From DASUDX01 sp036275365 (GTDB lineage Bacteria > Pseudomonadota > Gammaproteobacteria > Nevskiales > Nevskiaceae): a stretch of DNA of 43,497 nucleotides. Of this stretch, positions 1 through 8,370 are shown piece after piece. The stretch spans positions 1-43,497 of the forward strand of contig DASUDX010000095.1 of assembly GCA_036275365.1 (NCBI GenBank), read 5' to 3'. The translations under genes and the position numbers were made by a program. A model generated the notes under the pieces. That model ran no database searches. It was not told the origin of the DNA and saw nothing but the letters and a program-made list of their open reading frames with translations. Position 1 is the first letter of the stretch, and the number at the start of each line of letters is the position of its first letter.

Positions 1-620
1 GCCGGAAGCGTCGTGCCCGGTCCCTCGCCACCCGGCGACAGCCCGCTCGCCGGGGGTTCGACCGCCGGTGCCGGCGCTTCCACCGCCGCCTCGCCAGTCG
101 GGCCGGCGGCGGGAACCGTGACCGGGGCCGGATCGCTGACCGCCGGGGTCGATCCCTGCGGCTTGGCCAGCCAGATGAACAGGGTCACCGCCACCGCCAG
201 CACGGCGCTGGCGGCGATGAACAGCCGCGGTACGCTGCTGTCGCCGCCCAGCTCGCCGCCGGAGGCCAGACGCAGCTTGGTGGGCGGGGCGATCTGCCGC
301 GGCGCCTGCAGCTTCTCGTAGCGGGCGAGCAGCTCGGCCTCGGAGAGCGTCAGCACCTTGGCGCACTTGCGGTAGTAGCCACGCACATAGACCGGCTCGA
401 GCAGGGCACCGAAGTCATCGCGCTCGAGGGCTTCCAGGGTGGCGCGGTTGAGCTTGGTCTGGGCCGCCAGCTCCTCGATCGAGAAGCGCGCCTTGAGCCG
501 CGCCTCGCGGATCAGCGTCCCCGGTCCGCTGCCGGCGGCAGCCGCGGGCTCGGGGCCGGGTCCGGCGGCGGAGGGAGAACCGGCGGGGGTCGCGGCAGCG
601 GAAGTTTCGTCAGCGGTCAT
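1..620 (-). CDS. rodZ: RodZ cytoskeletal protein, C-terminus cut by window edge
   Basis: RodZ is an inner-membrane protein that links MreB to the cell-wall elongation machinery. Translating the minus strand from the ATG at 620 gives about 206 residues that stay open to the window edge. They show an Ala/Pro-rich start (about 1-33), a helix-turn-helix region of RodZ type (about 34-100, with IEELAAQTKLNRATLEALE and YVRGYYRKCAKVL), one membrane segment (about 131-150, FIAASAVLAVAVTLFIWLA) and the start of a Pro/Ala-rich periplasmic part. The start ATG overlaps the pilF stop as ATGA, so the genes are probably translationally coupled. The order ndk-rlmN-pilF-rodZ is a familiar gammaproteobacterial block, usually followed by ispG, which would lie outside the window. 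The C-terminal domain cannot be judged. Confidence 0.93.
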   Translation of the reverse strand, partial: MTADETSAAATPAGSPSAAGPGPEPAAAAGSGPGTLIREARLKARFSIEELAAQTKLNRATLEALERDDFGALLEPVYVRGYYRKCAKVLTLSEAELLARYEKLQAPRQIAPPTKLRLASGGELGGDSSVPRLFIAASAVLAVAVTLFIWLAKPQGSTPAVSDPAPVTVPAAGPTGEAAVEAPAPAVEPPASGLSPGGEGPGTTLP

Positions 621-1390
621 GGGCTTGCAGGGGCGGTCGCCGGCTGGAGGCGCTGGCTTTCGGCGGACTCGGGGAACTGCTGGATCAGACGGCGGCGGTA
701 GCGCTCGGCCGCCTCGGCATCACCGAGCGCGGCCTCGGCGGTGTGGGCCATCCACAGGGTTTCCGGGGTTTCCCGGGCCACCCGCTCGTAACGCTGCAGG
801 AAGCCGCGGGCCCGCAGGGCGTCCTGGCGCTCGAGGCTGATCCGCGCCAGCTGGGCCAGGGCATCCGGATACTCCGGATTGAGCTCGAGCGCACGGCGGA
901 AGTACTGCTCGGCGCGGGCCACATCCGGCAGCTTGCGGGCGCAGACGCCGGCATTGGTCCAGGCCGCCTCGGGGGTCTTGAAGGCGCGATCCTGGGCCGC
1001 CTGCATGAACAGCTTCTCGGCCTCGTCAAACTGGTTCAGGCCGCACAGGAACACCCCGAAGTTGTTGCGCGCGGAAGGGTTGCTCGAGTCCAGGCTCAGC
1101 GCCTTGCGGTAGTGCTGCTCGGCCTTCTTCTGGTCGCCGCGCTTGCTGTGGAGGAAGGCGATGGTGGAATGCGCCAGCGCCAGATCCGGATCCTGCTCCA
1201 GCGCCTTGCTGAGCTTTTCCTGGGCCAGATCCAGCTCGCCCTTGCGCATGTAGTCCATGCCCAGCTGGGTGTTGAGGCGCGCCGCCTCGGCCAGATCGGC
1301 GCCCTTGCGCGAGCGGCCGGTCTCGGTCTCGACGGTGGTCACGCAGCCGCCCAGGGCGAGGCTCAGCAGCAGCAGGGCCAGGGCTCTCAT
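617..1390 (-). CDS. pilF: PilF/PilW type IV pilus pilotin lipoprotein (TPR protein)
   Basis: PilF is the outer-membrane lipoprotein pilotin that brings the secretin PilQ to the outer membrane and helps it multimerise for type IV pili. The 257-residue product begins with a lipoprotein signal whose lipobox is LGGC with Cys16. It continues with tetratricopeptide-like repeats over about 35-240, for example LNTQLGMDYMRKGELDLAQ, ALAHSTIAFLHSKRGD and ARNNFGVFLCGLNQFDEAE. Length and layout match PilF/PilW. Its ATG at 1390 overlaps the rlmN stop by four bases and its stop overlaps the rodZ start, so it sits mid-operon with no promoter of its own visible. No other pilus gene is in the window. Confidence 0.93.
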   Translation of the reverse strand: MRALALLLLSLALGGCVTTVETETGRSRKGADLAEAARLNTQLGMDYMRKGELDLAQEKLSKALEQDPDLALAHSTIAFLHSKRGDQKKAEQHYRKALSLDSSNPSARNNFGVFLCGLNQFDEAEKLFMQAAQDRAFKTPEAAWTNAGVCARKLPDVARAEQYFRRALELNPEYPDALAQLARISLERQDALRARGFLQRYERVARETPETLWMAHTAEAALGDAEAAERYRRRLIQQFPESAESQRLQPATAPASP

Positions 1391-2631
1391 CGGGACACCA
1401 CCGGAATCTCGGACAGCCGCCGCTTCTGCCGCGACTGCACCCGCCCGACCAGCTGGCCACAGGCGGCGTCGATGTCGTCGCCACGGGTGCGGCGGGTGGT
1501 GGTGATGATGCGCCGGCTGCGCAGGATGTCGCCGAAGGCGCGGATCACCTCGGGGCGCGAGCGGCGGTAGCGGGTTTCCGGGAAGGGATTGAAGGGAATC
1601 AGATTGACCTTGGCCGGCAGGCCGCCGAGCAGACGGGCCAGCTGGCGGGCGTGCTCGGGGCTGTCGTTGACGCCGTCGAGCATCACGTACTCGTAGACGA
1701 TGTGCATCTTGCGGTCCTGGCCGTCGACATAGCGGCGGCAGGCCTCGAGCAGCTCGGCGATCGGGTACTTGCGGTTGATCGGCACCAGCTGGTCGCGCAG
1801 CGCATCGTTGGGCGCATGCAGGGACACCGCCAGCGCCGTGTCCACATCGGCGTGCAGGCGATCGATGAAGGGCACCAGCCCCGAGGTGGAGACGGTGACC
1901 CGGCGCTTGGACAGGCCGAAGCCGAAGTCATCCTGGAGGATGCGGATGGCCGGCAGCACCGCGCCGTAATTGGCCAGCGGCTCGCCCATGCCCATGAAGA
2001 CCACATTGGAGATCACCCGCTCGTTGTGGCCGACCTGCTGGGCGCCACCGCCGCCCTCCCCGCCCAGGGTGCGGGCCGCGAACCAGACCTGGGCGACGAT
2101 CTCGGCCGTGGTCATGTTGCGGTTGAGGCCCTGCTGGGCGGTGGAGCAGAAGGCGCAGTCCAGCGCGCAGCCCACCTGGGAGCTGATGCACAGGGTGCCG
2201 CGGTAGCGGGTGGCCTCGGAGCCCGGGGCGACGATGGCGTCCTCGCCCTCGCTGCGACCCTCGTGGCGGCCCTCGGGGATGAACACGGTCTCCACCGCGT
2301 TGCCGCCATCCAGACGCAGCACCCACTTGCGGGTGCCGTCGGCCGAACGCTGCTCGGTGACCAGCTCCGGGGTACGCACCTCGAAGCCGGCCTTGAGCTT
2401 CTCGCGCAGGGCCTTGCTGACATTGCTCATGGCGTCGAAGTCGGCGACGCCACGGCGGTAAATCCACTGCATCACCTGGTCGGCGCGGAAGGCCGGCTCG
2501 CCCATCTCGGCGAACAGGCTGCGCAGGGCCTCGCGGTCCAGGCCGAACAGATTGGTGAGGCGTGCCGCCTGCGGCGCGGCGCGCGCCGGCTGCTCGCCCG
2601 CGTGGATCGCCGTTCCGTCAGATCGATTCAC
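1387..2631 (-). CDS. rlmN: 23S rRNA/tRNA adenine-C2 methyltransferase RlmN (radical SAM)
   Basis: RlmN methylates C2 of A2503 in 23S rRNA and A37 of some tRNAs, using radical SAM chemistry. The 414-residue product carries the CX3CX2C iron-sulfur motif CALDCAFC (Cys155, Cys159, Cys162). Cys148, seven residues upstream, and Cys391 near the C-terminus correspond to the two catalytic cysteines of the E. coli enzyme. GMGEPLANY and VSLHAPND are also typical. The start is a GTG at 2631 preceded by a purine-rich stretch containing GAGGGG. Oddities are two hydrophilic insertions compared with E. coli: about residues 121-142 (Arg/Glu/Gly-rich) and a Gly-rich loop about 189-203. The stop overlaps the pilF start. 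Confidence 0.97.
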   Translation of the reverse strand: MNRSDGTAIHAGEQPARAAPQAARLTNLFGLDREALRSLFAEMGEPAFRADQVMQWIYRRGVADFDAMSNVSKALREKLKAGFEVRTPELVTEQRSADGTRKWVLRLDGGNAVETVFIPEGRHEGRSEGEDAIVAPGSEATRYRGTLCISSQVGCALDCAFCSTAQQGLNRNMTTAEIVAQVWFAARTLGGEGGGGAQQVGHNERVISNVVFMGMGEPLANYGAVLPAIRILQDDFGFGLSKRRVTVSTSGLVPFIDRLHADVDTALAVSLHAPNDALRDQLVPINRKYPIAELLEACRRYVDGQDRKMHIVYEYVMLDGVNDSPEHARQLARLLGGLPAKVNLIPFNPFPETRYRRSRPEVIRAFGDILRSRRIITTTRRTRGDDIDAACGQLVGRVQSRQKRRLSEIPVVSR

Positions 2632-2661
2632 GCCTCACCCCTCAGGCCACCCGGCTCGCGC

Positions 2662-3093
2662 TCAGCGCGTGCGCGGGCACAGCTCCGTGACGCGGAAGAA
2701 ATAGCTGATCTCGTTGCGCGCGTTCTCGACGCTGTCCGAGCCGTGCACGGCGTTCTCGTCGATCGACTCGGCGAAATCGGCGCGGATGGTGCCGGGGGCC
2801 GCCTTCTTGGGGTCGGTGGCGCCCATGATCTCGCGGTGGCGGGCCACGGCGTCCTCGCCTTCCAGCACCGAGATCATCACCGGGCCGCTGGTCATGAACT
2901 TCACCAGATCGCCGAAGAAGGGACGGGCGCGGTGCACTTCGTAGAACCCGCCGGCCTCACGCTCGGTGAGGTGCTTCATGCGGGCGGCGACCACCTTGAG
3001 GCCGGCCTGCTCGAAGCGCTGGTAGATCGCGCCGATGTGGTTCTTGGCCACGGCATCCGGCTTGATGATGGAGAGAGTGCGTTCAACCGCCAT
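2662..3093 (-). CDS. ndk: Nucleoside diphosphate kinase
   Basis: Ndk transfers the gamma phosphate from ATP to other nucleoside diphosphates through a phosphohistidine and so balances NTP and dNTP pools. The 143-residue product has normal family length, the N-terminal ERTLSIIKPDAV, and the active-site block NAVHGSDS with catalytic His117. An AGGA ribosome site lies upstream of the ATG at 3093. It is the first gene of the ndk-rlmN-pilF-rodZ operon, 30 bp before rlmN, and has a recognisable promoter about 80 bp upstream. Confidence 0.98.
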   Translation of the reverse strand: MAVERTLSIIKPDAVAKNHIGAIYQRFEQAGLKVVAARMKHLTEREAGGFYEVHRARPFFGDLVKFMTSGPVMISVLEGEDAVARHREIMGATDPKKAAPGTIRADFAESIDENAVHGSDSVENARNEISYFFRVTELCPRTR

Positions 3094-3175
3094 ACCGATT
3101 CGTCCTGTTTCTGAAGTTCAAACAACGGGAGGGCGGCGCTGCCCGGGCGGCGCCTGCCTGCTGGAAAAGCCCGTG

Positions 3176-3205
3176 ATTGTAGTGTGCGCCGCCCGGGTCG
3201 GGCAA
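3176..3205 (-). promoter_or_regulatory. Sigma70-type promoter for ndk-rlmN-pilF-rodZ
   Basis: On the minus strand TTGCCC (3205-3200) is followed by an 18-bp spacer and TACAAT (3181-3176), which is 5 of 6 to the -10 consensus. Transcription would begin near 3169, leaving a leader of about 75 nt before ndk. The site lies in the 125-bp gap after lgt, so ndk need not depend on read-through from lgt. Confidence 0.55.
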
Positions 3206-3218
3206 TGAAATCCCGGAC

Positions 3219-4031
3219 TTAGGCCGGCCGCGGACGACCGGGAGCGGCGTCGCGCGGGCGATAGGCCAGCCCCAGCAGCAGCAGGCCGCCGAGGATCATC
3301 GGCAGGCACAGCAGATGGCCCATCGTCAGCCAGTCCCCGGCCAGATAGCCGATATGGGCATCGGGCAGGCGCACGAACTCCACCAGCGAGCGGAACACCC
3401 CGTAGAGCAGCAGGAACAGCCCGGAGACCGCCATGCGCGGCCGCGGGCGGGCGCCGAACCAGAGCAGGATCGCCAGCAGCAGCAGCCCTTCCAGACCCGC
3501 CTCGTAGAGCATGCTGGGGTGGCGCGGCAGGCCCTCCGGATCGTTGGGGAACACCATCCCCCAGGGCAGCGTGGTGGGCGCCCCCCACAGCTCCTGGTTG
3601 ATGAAGTTGCCCAGCCGCCCGGTGAACAGCCCGAACGGCACCGCCGGGGCGATGAAATCGGTGACCTCGAAGAAGGACAGCCGGCGCGAGCGCGCGTAGA
3701 GCGCCATCGCCACCAGCACCCCGAGCAGGCCGCCGTGGAAGGACATGCCGCCCTCCCAGATCTTCAGAATCACCACAGGATCGGCCAGGAACCCGTTGAA
3801 ATTGTAGAAGAAGGTATAGCCAAGCCGGCCGCCCAGAATCACTCCGACCACGCCGAAGAAGAGCAGATCGGACACCGCGGTGGCGCCGAACGGCGGCCGG
3901 CTGTGACGACCCCGGCGCAGCGACAGCCACCAGAAGCCGTAGAAGCCCAGCAGGTACATCAGGCCGTACCAGTGGATCTTGACCGGGCCCAGGGCCAGGG
4001 CCACCGGGCTGAAACCAGGATGTTCGAGCAT
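3219..4031 (-). CDS. lgt: Prolipoprotein diacylglyceryl transferase Lgt
   Basis: Lgt is the inner-membrane enzyme that adds diacylglycerol from phosphatidylglycerol to the lipobox cysteine of prolipoproteins, the first step of lipoprotein maturation. The 270-residue product is rich in membrane segments and carries the family signature GRLGNFINQE (138-147) and the conserved His in SFHGG (His99). Other typical pieces are IHWYGLMYLLGF near the N-terminus and RHPSMLYEA. It follows rlmI by 36 bp on the same strand. Several lipoproteins in this window (PilF, the PQQ dehydrogenase, the CALB-like lipase) would be its substrates. Confidence 0.97.
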   Translation of the reverse strand: MLEHPGFSPVALALGPVKIHWYGLMYLLGFYGFWWLSLRRGRHSRPPFGATAVSDLLFFGVVGVILGGRLGYTFFYNFNGFLADPVVILKIWEGGMSFHGGLLGVLVAMALYARSRRLSFFEVTDFIAPAVPFGLFTGRLGNFINQELWGAPTTLPWGMVFPNDPEGLPRHPSMLYEAGLEGLLLLAILLWFGARPRPRMAVSGLFLLLYGVFRSLVEFVRLPDAHIGYLAGDWLTMGHLLCLPMILGGLLLLGLAYRPRDAAPGRPRPA

Positions 4032-4067
4032 GGGGCGAGGGTAGCCGCTGCGGGTGACGGCCGGGGG

Positions 4068-5243
4068 TCAGCCCTGCACGGCGCGCAGGATGAAGGCCTT
4101 GAGGTAGCGCGTCTCCGGGATGGCCGGGTGCACCGGGTGATCCGGTCCCTGCCCGCCCTGTTCGAGCAGGGCGGCGCGCCGGCCCACGGCGCGGGCCTCG
4201 CGCAGCAGCACCCGCTGCAGCTCGTCATCGGCCAGATGATGCGAGCAGGAGCAGGACACCAGCACGCCATCGGGCGCCAGCAGCTGCAGCGCCGCCCGGT
4301 TGAGCGCTCCGTAATGGGCGAGGCCCGCGGCGTGGTCCTTGCGCTTCTTGATCAGGGCCGGCGGATCGACCACCACCACCTCGAACTGGCGCCCGGCCGC
4401 GCGCAGCTCGCGCAGCCTGTCGAGCGCCTCGCCCTCCAGGGTCTCCAGCTCGCGCCCATTCAGCGCGGCGTTGTGACGGGCGCTGTCCAGCGCCGCGGCG
4501 GAGCGGTCCACCGCGGTGACCGCGGCGGCCCCGAAGGCGGCCGCCCGCAGCGCCCAGGCCCCGGCGTAGCTGAACACATCGAGCACCCGGGCACCGCGCA
4601 CATAGCGGCGCAGGCGCTCGCGGTTGTCGGCCTGGTCATAGAACCAGCCGGTCTTCTGCCCTTCCCGGGGATCGACCTCGAAGGCCACCCCGCCCTCCTC
4701 GATGCGCACCCGCGCCGGCACCTCGCCCTCGACCTCGACGGTGCTGGACAGCCCCTCGGCCTCGCGGCTGCTGCTGTCATGGCGGAACACCAGCCCGCGC
4801 GGCCGCAGCAGGGCGTGCAGGGCGGCGACCAGCGGCGCGCGCAGGCGCTCGGCCCCGGCGGTGGTGAGCTGGATCGCCAGCACCTCGCCGTAGCGGTCGA
4901 TGACGATGCCCGGCAGACCATCGGACTCGCCGTGAACGAGGCGGTAGTACGGCCCGGGATAGAGGCGCTCGCGCAGGGCCAGGGCGCTGGCCAGCCGGCG
5001 CTGGAACCAGGCGCTGTCGATCTGGGCATCGGCCTTGCCGCTGAGCAGGCGCACCGCCAGCAGGGCCTGGGGGTTCACATAGCCCAGCCCCAGCGGCTTG
5101 CCGCGGGCATCCTCCAGCCGGCACAGGCTGCCGGGCTCGATCTGCCGGTAGTTCTCGCGGGTGTCGATCTCGTTGGAGTACACCCACAGGTGGCCGGCGC
5201 GCAGGCGCCGGTCCTCGTTGGCCTTCAGGCGCAGGGTCAGCAC
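4068..5243 (-). CDS. rlmI: RlmI-type 23S rRNA cytosine-C5 methyltransferase
   Basis: RlmI methylates C1962 of 23S rRNA at C5. The 391-residue product has an N-terminal PUA-like RNA-binding domain (about 1-75, with GHLWVYSNEI), a middle domain (about 80-180) and a Rossmann methyltransferase domain (about 190-391). The latter shows VLDVFSYAGAWAL for SAM binding, VVVDPPALIK, and LVSCSCSHH around the catalytic cysteine. The start is GTG at 5243, only 4 bp after the kinase stop, so the two are probably cotranscribed. Related RlmK/YccW-like enzymes share the fold; the PUA domain and length favour RlmI. Confidence 0.9.
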   Translation of the reverse strand: MLTLRLKANEDRRLRAGHLWVYSNEIDTRENYRQIEPGSLCRLEDARGKPLGLGYVNPQALLAVRLLSGKADAQIDSAWFQRRLASALALRERLYPGPYYRLVHGESDGLPGIVIDRYGEVLAIQLTTAGAERLRAPLVAALHALLRPRGLVFRHDSSSREAEGLSSTVEVEGEVPARVRIEEGGVAFEVDPREGQKTGWFYDQADNRERLRRYVRGARVLDVFSYAGAWALRAAAFGAAAVTAVDRSAAALDSARHNAALNGRELETLEGEALDRLRELRAAGRQFEVVVVDPPALIKKRKDHAAGLAHYGALNRAALQLLAPDGVLVSCSCSHHLADDELQRVLLREARAVGRRAALLEQGGQGPDHPVHPAIPETRYLKAFILRAVQG

Positions 5244-5247
5244 GGCC

Positions 5248-6186
5248 TCAGACCGGAAGGGTCATGCGGAACTCCGCCTGGAAGCGCTCGCGGAACTGAT
5301 CGAGGCTGAAGCGGTGATTCTGCGGTCCGACCCGTTCGATCTTGATCGCCCCCATCAGGCTGGCGATGCGCCCGGTGATCTCCCAGTCCAGCCCCTTGGA
5401 CAGGCCGTAGAGCACGCCGCCGCGGTAGGCATCGCCGCAGCCGGTGGGATCGGCCAGGGACTCGGCCTTGGCGCAGGGAATCTCGTGGATGCGCCCGCCG
5501 GCGAAGATGTGCGAGCCCTTGCCGCCGCGGGTGACGATCAGGGCCTCCACCCGCTCGGCGATCTGGCGCAGGCTCAGCCCGGTACGCTCGGTGAGCAGCT
5601 CGGCCTCGTAGTCGTTGACCGCCACATAGCTGGCGAGATCAATGAACCCTTTCAGTTCCTCGCCATTGAACATCGGCAGGCCCTGGCCGGGGTCGAAGAG
5701 GAAGGGAATGCCGGTCTCGGCGAACTGCCGCGCGTGCTGGAGCATGCCCTCGCGACCATCCGGCGAGACCGAGCCGAAGCGGATGCCGCGCTTGGTCGGC
5801 ACCGGCTGCTGGTGGGCCTCGCTCATCGCCCCCGGGTGGAAGGCGGTGATCTGGTTGTCGTCCAGATCGGTGGTGATGTAGGCCTGGGCGGTATAGCTGC
5901 CCTCGATGCGCTTGACGAATTCCTGGCTGACGCCGGTCTGCTCCATCCAGGCCGCGTAGGCATCGAAATCCCGGCCCACCGTGCCCATCGGCAGCGCCTC
6001 GCCACCCAGCAGGTGCAGGTTGTAGGCGATGTTGCCGGCGCAGCCGCCGAACTCGCGGCGCAGCTGCGGCACCAGGAAGGAGACATTCAGGATGTGAACC
6101 CGGTCCGGCAGGATCTCGTTCTTGAAGTAACCGGGGAACACCATGATGGTGTCGTAAGCAAAGGAACCGCAGATCAGGACGCTCAC
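5248..6186 (-). CDS. PfkB-family sugar/nucleoside kinase (adenosine kinase-like)
   Basis: This is a ribokinase-fold kinase that would phosphorylate a sugar or nucleoside hydroxyl with ATP. The 312-residue product shows the PfkB second signature DPTGCGDAYRGG, with Asp252 as the expected catalytic base and the Gly-rich anion hole. It also has the substrate-side motif GGCAGNIAYNL (47-57) and VTRGGKGS near the nucleotide site. Such proteins are often annotated adenosine kinase in proteobacteria, but the sequence alone does not fix the substrate. The start is GTG at 6186 with AGGA about 9 nt upstream. A GGGAATC-like repeat tract begins 14 bp upstream of the start. Confidence 0.88.
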   Translation of the reverse strand: MSVLICGSFAYDTIMVFPGYFKNEILPDRVHILNVSFLVPQLRREFGGCAGNIAYNLHLLGGEALPMGTVGRDFDAYAAWMEQTGVSQEFVKRIEGSYTAQAYITTDLDDNQITAFHPGAMSEAHQQPVPTKRGIRFGSVSPDGREGMLQHARQFAETGIPFLFDPGQGLPMFNGEELKGFIDLASYVAVNDYEAELLTERTGLSLRQIAERVEALIVTRGGKGSHIFAGGRIHEIPCAKAESLADPTGCGDAYRGGVLYGLSKGLDWEITGRIASLMGAIKIERVGPQNHRFSLDQFRERFQAEFRMTLPV

Positions 6187-6199
6187 AGAAGGTTTCCTA

Positions 6200-6250
6200 T
6201 CGGGGAATCGGGGAATCGGGAGTGGGGAGTCGGGGAATCGGAGGTCGGGA
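6200..6250. repeat. GGGAATC-like heptad/octad tandem repeat tract
   Basis: About seven imperfect units of CGGGGAATC, GGGAGTG and CGGGAG type lie in the 235-bp space between the small membrane gene and the PfkB kinase, just upstream of the kinase start. Read on the mRNA strand they are GATTCCCC-like. The rest of the spacer (6251-6421) is GC-rich and I see no gene in it. Similar heptads are, from general knowledge, common between genes in Xanthomonadaceae. Confidence 0.75.
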
Positions 6251-6421
6251 GCCAGCGTGCGGGCGATCGGCCGAGCGCTTGCCCTGCGCCGCCGCCACCG
6301 CCGGCAGCACGGGCGTTCACCGCCCCGGCCCGCGCCTGGACCGCCCTGGCTGCGGCCACGGCCGGTCCCGGCTGGGGCCTTGCGCAGAGTAGCCGGGATG
6401 GCGCCGCAGCGCCGTCTCCGC

Positions 6422-6754
6422 TCAGCGCCGGGCCGCGGCCAGACCCTGCACGCCGATGGCGATCCAGATGAACACCGCCGCCTGGCTGAGCCCCCACAGC
6501 AGCAGCCCGATCACGGCGAGCGCCGGCCGTCCGAATGACAGCGGCACCCACACCGCCCCGAGCACCACCGGCAGCAGCAGCCGCCAGGCGGCGTAGCGGT
6601 TGACCCGCGCAGGCGGCACGCCCGGCGGGATCTCGATGCTGCTCAGCACCGGCCGGTTGCCGCCGAAGGCGGCGATCAGCGCCACCAGGGCGCTGCCTGC
6701 CGTCAGCAAGGCGAGAAAAATGGCCACCGCCCCCGCGAAGTTGGCGCTGGCCAT
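6422..6754 (-). CDS. Small hydrophobic membrane protein, function unknown
   Basis: The 110-residue product is strongly hydrophobic, with three likely membrane segments: about 6-30 (GAVAIFLALLTAGSALVALIA), 55-72 (WRLLLPVVLGAVWVPLS) and 76-102 (ALAVIGLLLWGLSQAAVFIWIA). A polar loop lies between the first and second. I recognise no family. It begins 6 bp after the gcvPB stop on the same strand, so it is probably the last gene of the glycine-cleavage operon or carried by read-through. The length, hydrophobic pattern and tight spacing support a real gene. Confidence 0.6.
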   Translation of the reverse strand: MASANFAGAVAIFLALLTAGSALVALIAAFGGNRPVLSSIEIPPGVPPARVNRYAAWRLLLPVVLGAVWVPLSFGRPALAVIGLLLWGLSQAAVFIWIAIGVQGLAAARR

Positions 6755-6760
6755 GGTGGC

Positions 6761-8248
6761 TCAGGCGGCCGGCTGCCAGCGCAGATCGAGCTGGCGGGCG
6801 GCGCGCACATCGTCCAGGCGGCGCACCGGCATGGTCCAGGGGGCGCCCTTGACCTTGGCGATGTCCTGCCGCGCCTCCTCGGCGATGCTGACCAGCGCCT
6901 CGATGAAGGCATCCAGGGTCTGCTTGTCCTCGGTCTCGGTGGGCTCGATCAGCAGGCACTCCGGTACCAGCAGCGGGAAGTACACGGTGGGCGCGTGGAA
7001 GCCATGATCGAGCAGGCGCTTGGCCACATCGGTGGCGGTGAGGTCCAGGGTCTGCTTCTGGCGCTTGAGGGTGATGATGAATTCATGGCTGGCCCGGCGC
7101 GAGGGGAAGGCCAGATCGAAGCCGCGCTCGCGCAGCCGCGCCTGCAGATAGTTGGCATTGAGGGTGGCGAACTCCGCCACCCGGTGCATGCCCTCGCGCC
7201 CGAGCAGGCGGGCGTAGACATAGGCGCGCAGCAGCACCCCGGCATTGCCCATGAAGCCGGACAGGCGGCCGATGCTCTGCGGCAGGTCCTTCTCGCTGAG
7301 CCAGCGGTAGCGGCTCCCGCCTCCCGGCGCCGGGGTGCCGCCATCGGTCCGTCCGACGATGGGGATGGGCATGAACGGCAGCAGGCGCTGGCTGACGCCC
7401 ACCGCACCCGCGCCCGGTCCGCCGCCGCCATGCGGGGTGGAGAAGGTCTTGTGCAGGTTCATGTGGATGACATCGAAACCCATGTCGCCCGGCCGCACCT
7501 GACCGAGGATGGCGTTGAGGTTGGCGCCGTCGTAATACAGCAGCCCGCCGGCCTGGTGGACGATGCCGGCGATCTCCTTGATGCGGCGCTCGAACACCCC
7601 GAGGGTCGACGGGTTGGTGAGCATGATGCCGGCGGTCTGCGGCCCGACCGCCTTGCGCAGGGCCTCGATGTCGACATCGCCCTCGGCATCGGTCGGAATC
7701 TCGCGGGCGATGAAGCCCATCATGGTGGCGGTGGCCGGGTTGGTGCCATGGGCGGCATCCGGCACCAGGATCTCGGTGCGGGCGTGATCGCCGCGGGCGC
7801 GGTGATAGGCGCGGATCATCGCCACCCCGGCGAACTCGCCCTGGGCGCCGGCCATCGGGGTCAGGCTGACGCCGGCCATGCCGGTGACATCCTTGAGGAT
7901 TTCCTGCAGCTCGAACATGCAGGCGAGGAAGCCCTGCGAGTGGCTCTCCGGCGCCAGCGGATGGCGGCCGAGGAAGCCCGGCAGCAGCGCCAGGGTGTTA
8001 CAGGCGCGCGGGTTGTACTTCATCGTGCACGACCCCAGCGGATAGAAGTGGGTGTCGATCGAGAAGTTCAGCCGCGACAGCCGGGTGTAGTGGCGCACCG
8101 CCTGCAGCTCGCTCACCTCCGGCAGCCGCGGTGCCTGGGCACGGCGCAGCGCGGCCGGGATGCCGGGGGCCTCGACGGCCTGCAGCGGCCGCTGGGCATG
8201 GGCGGCGCGACCGGGAGAGGAGCGTTCGAAGATCAGAGGTTCGGACAT
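6761..8248 (-). CDS. gcvPB: Glycine dehydrogenase (decarboxylating) subunit 2
   Basis: This is the PLP-binding half of the P-protein, which decarboxylates glycine and passes the aminomethyl group to lipoylated GcvH. The 495-residue product from ATG 8248 holds the cofactor lysine in NLHKTFSTPHGGGGPG (Lys267), SCTMKYNPR (about 73-81) and HGTNPATA (167-174). It corresponds to the C-terminal half of single-chain GcvP; the other half is gcvPA, and tpx is inserted between them. Longer reading upstream of 8248 runs into low-complexity repeat DNA, so MSEPLIFERS is the better start, although no strong Shine-Dalgarno is visible. Confidence 0.96.
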   Translation of the reverse strand: MSEPLIFERSSPGRAAHAQRPLQAVEAPGIPAALRRAQAPRLPEVSELQAVRHYTRLSRLNFSIDTHFYPLGSCTMKYNPRACNTLALLPGFLGRHPLAPESHSQGFLACMFELQEILKDVTGMAGVSLTPMAGAQGEFAGVAMIRAYHRARGDHARTEILVPDAAHGTNPATATMMGFIAREIPTDAEGDVDIEALRKAVGPQTAGIMLTNPSTLGVFERRIKEIAGIVHQAGGLLYYDGANLNAILGQVRPGDMGFDVIHMNLHKTFSTPHGGGGPGAGAVGVSQRLLPFMPIPIVGRTDGGTPAPGGGSRYRWLSEKDLPQSIGRLSGFMGNAGVLLRAYVYARLLGREGMHRVAEFATLNANYLQARLRERGFDLAFPSRRASHEFIITLKRQKQTLDLTATDVAKRLLDHGFHAPTVYFPLLVPECLLIEPTETEDKQTLDAFIEALVSIAEEARQDIAKVKGAPWTMPVRRLDDVRAARQLDLRWQPAA

Positions 8249-8256
8249 GGGGAGTC

Positions 8257-8312
8257 TTGAGGCGTGAGGGCCGGCGCAGGCGCCGGCGGGCGTGAGGCGT
8301 AAGTCGTGAGGG
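8257..8312. repeat. GCGTGAG heptads flanking a perfect inverted repeat
   Basis: Between tpx and gcvPB, copies of GGCGTGAG at 8261-8268 and 8289-8296, plus degenerate copies to about 8312, flank a perfect palindrome GCCGGCGC-AG-GCGCCGGC at 8270-8287. The remaining bases up to the tpx stop at 8371 show no gene. The heptad is the same one that is tandemly repeated upstream of gcvPA. Confidence 0.7.
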
Positions 8313-8370
8313 GAACAATCAAGCCCAAACCGGGCGAAGTCCGCGGCCGCGATCCATCGATCCGGGCCGC

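Noticed and set aside
6251..6421. A C-terminal extension or separate gene in the spacer before the PfkB kinase
   Set aside because: Frames there are Arg/Ala/Gly-rich with no family match or ribosome site and run into the heptad tract.
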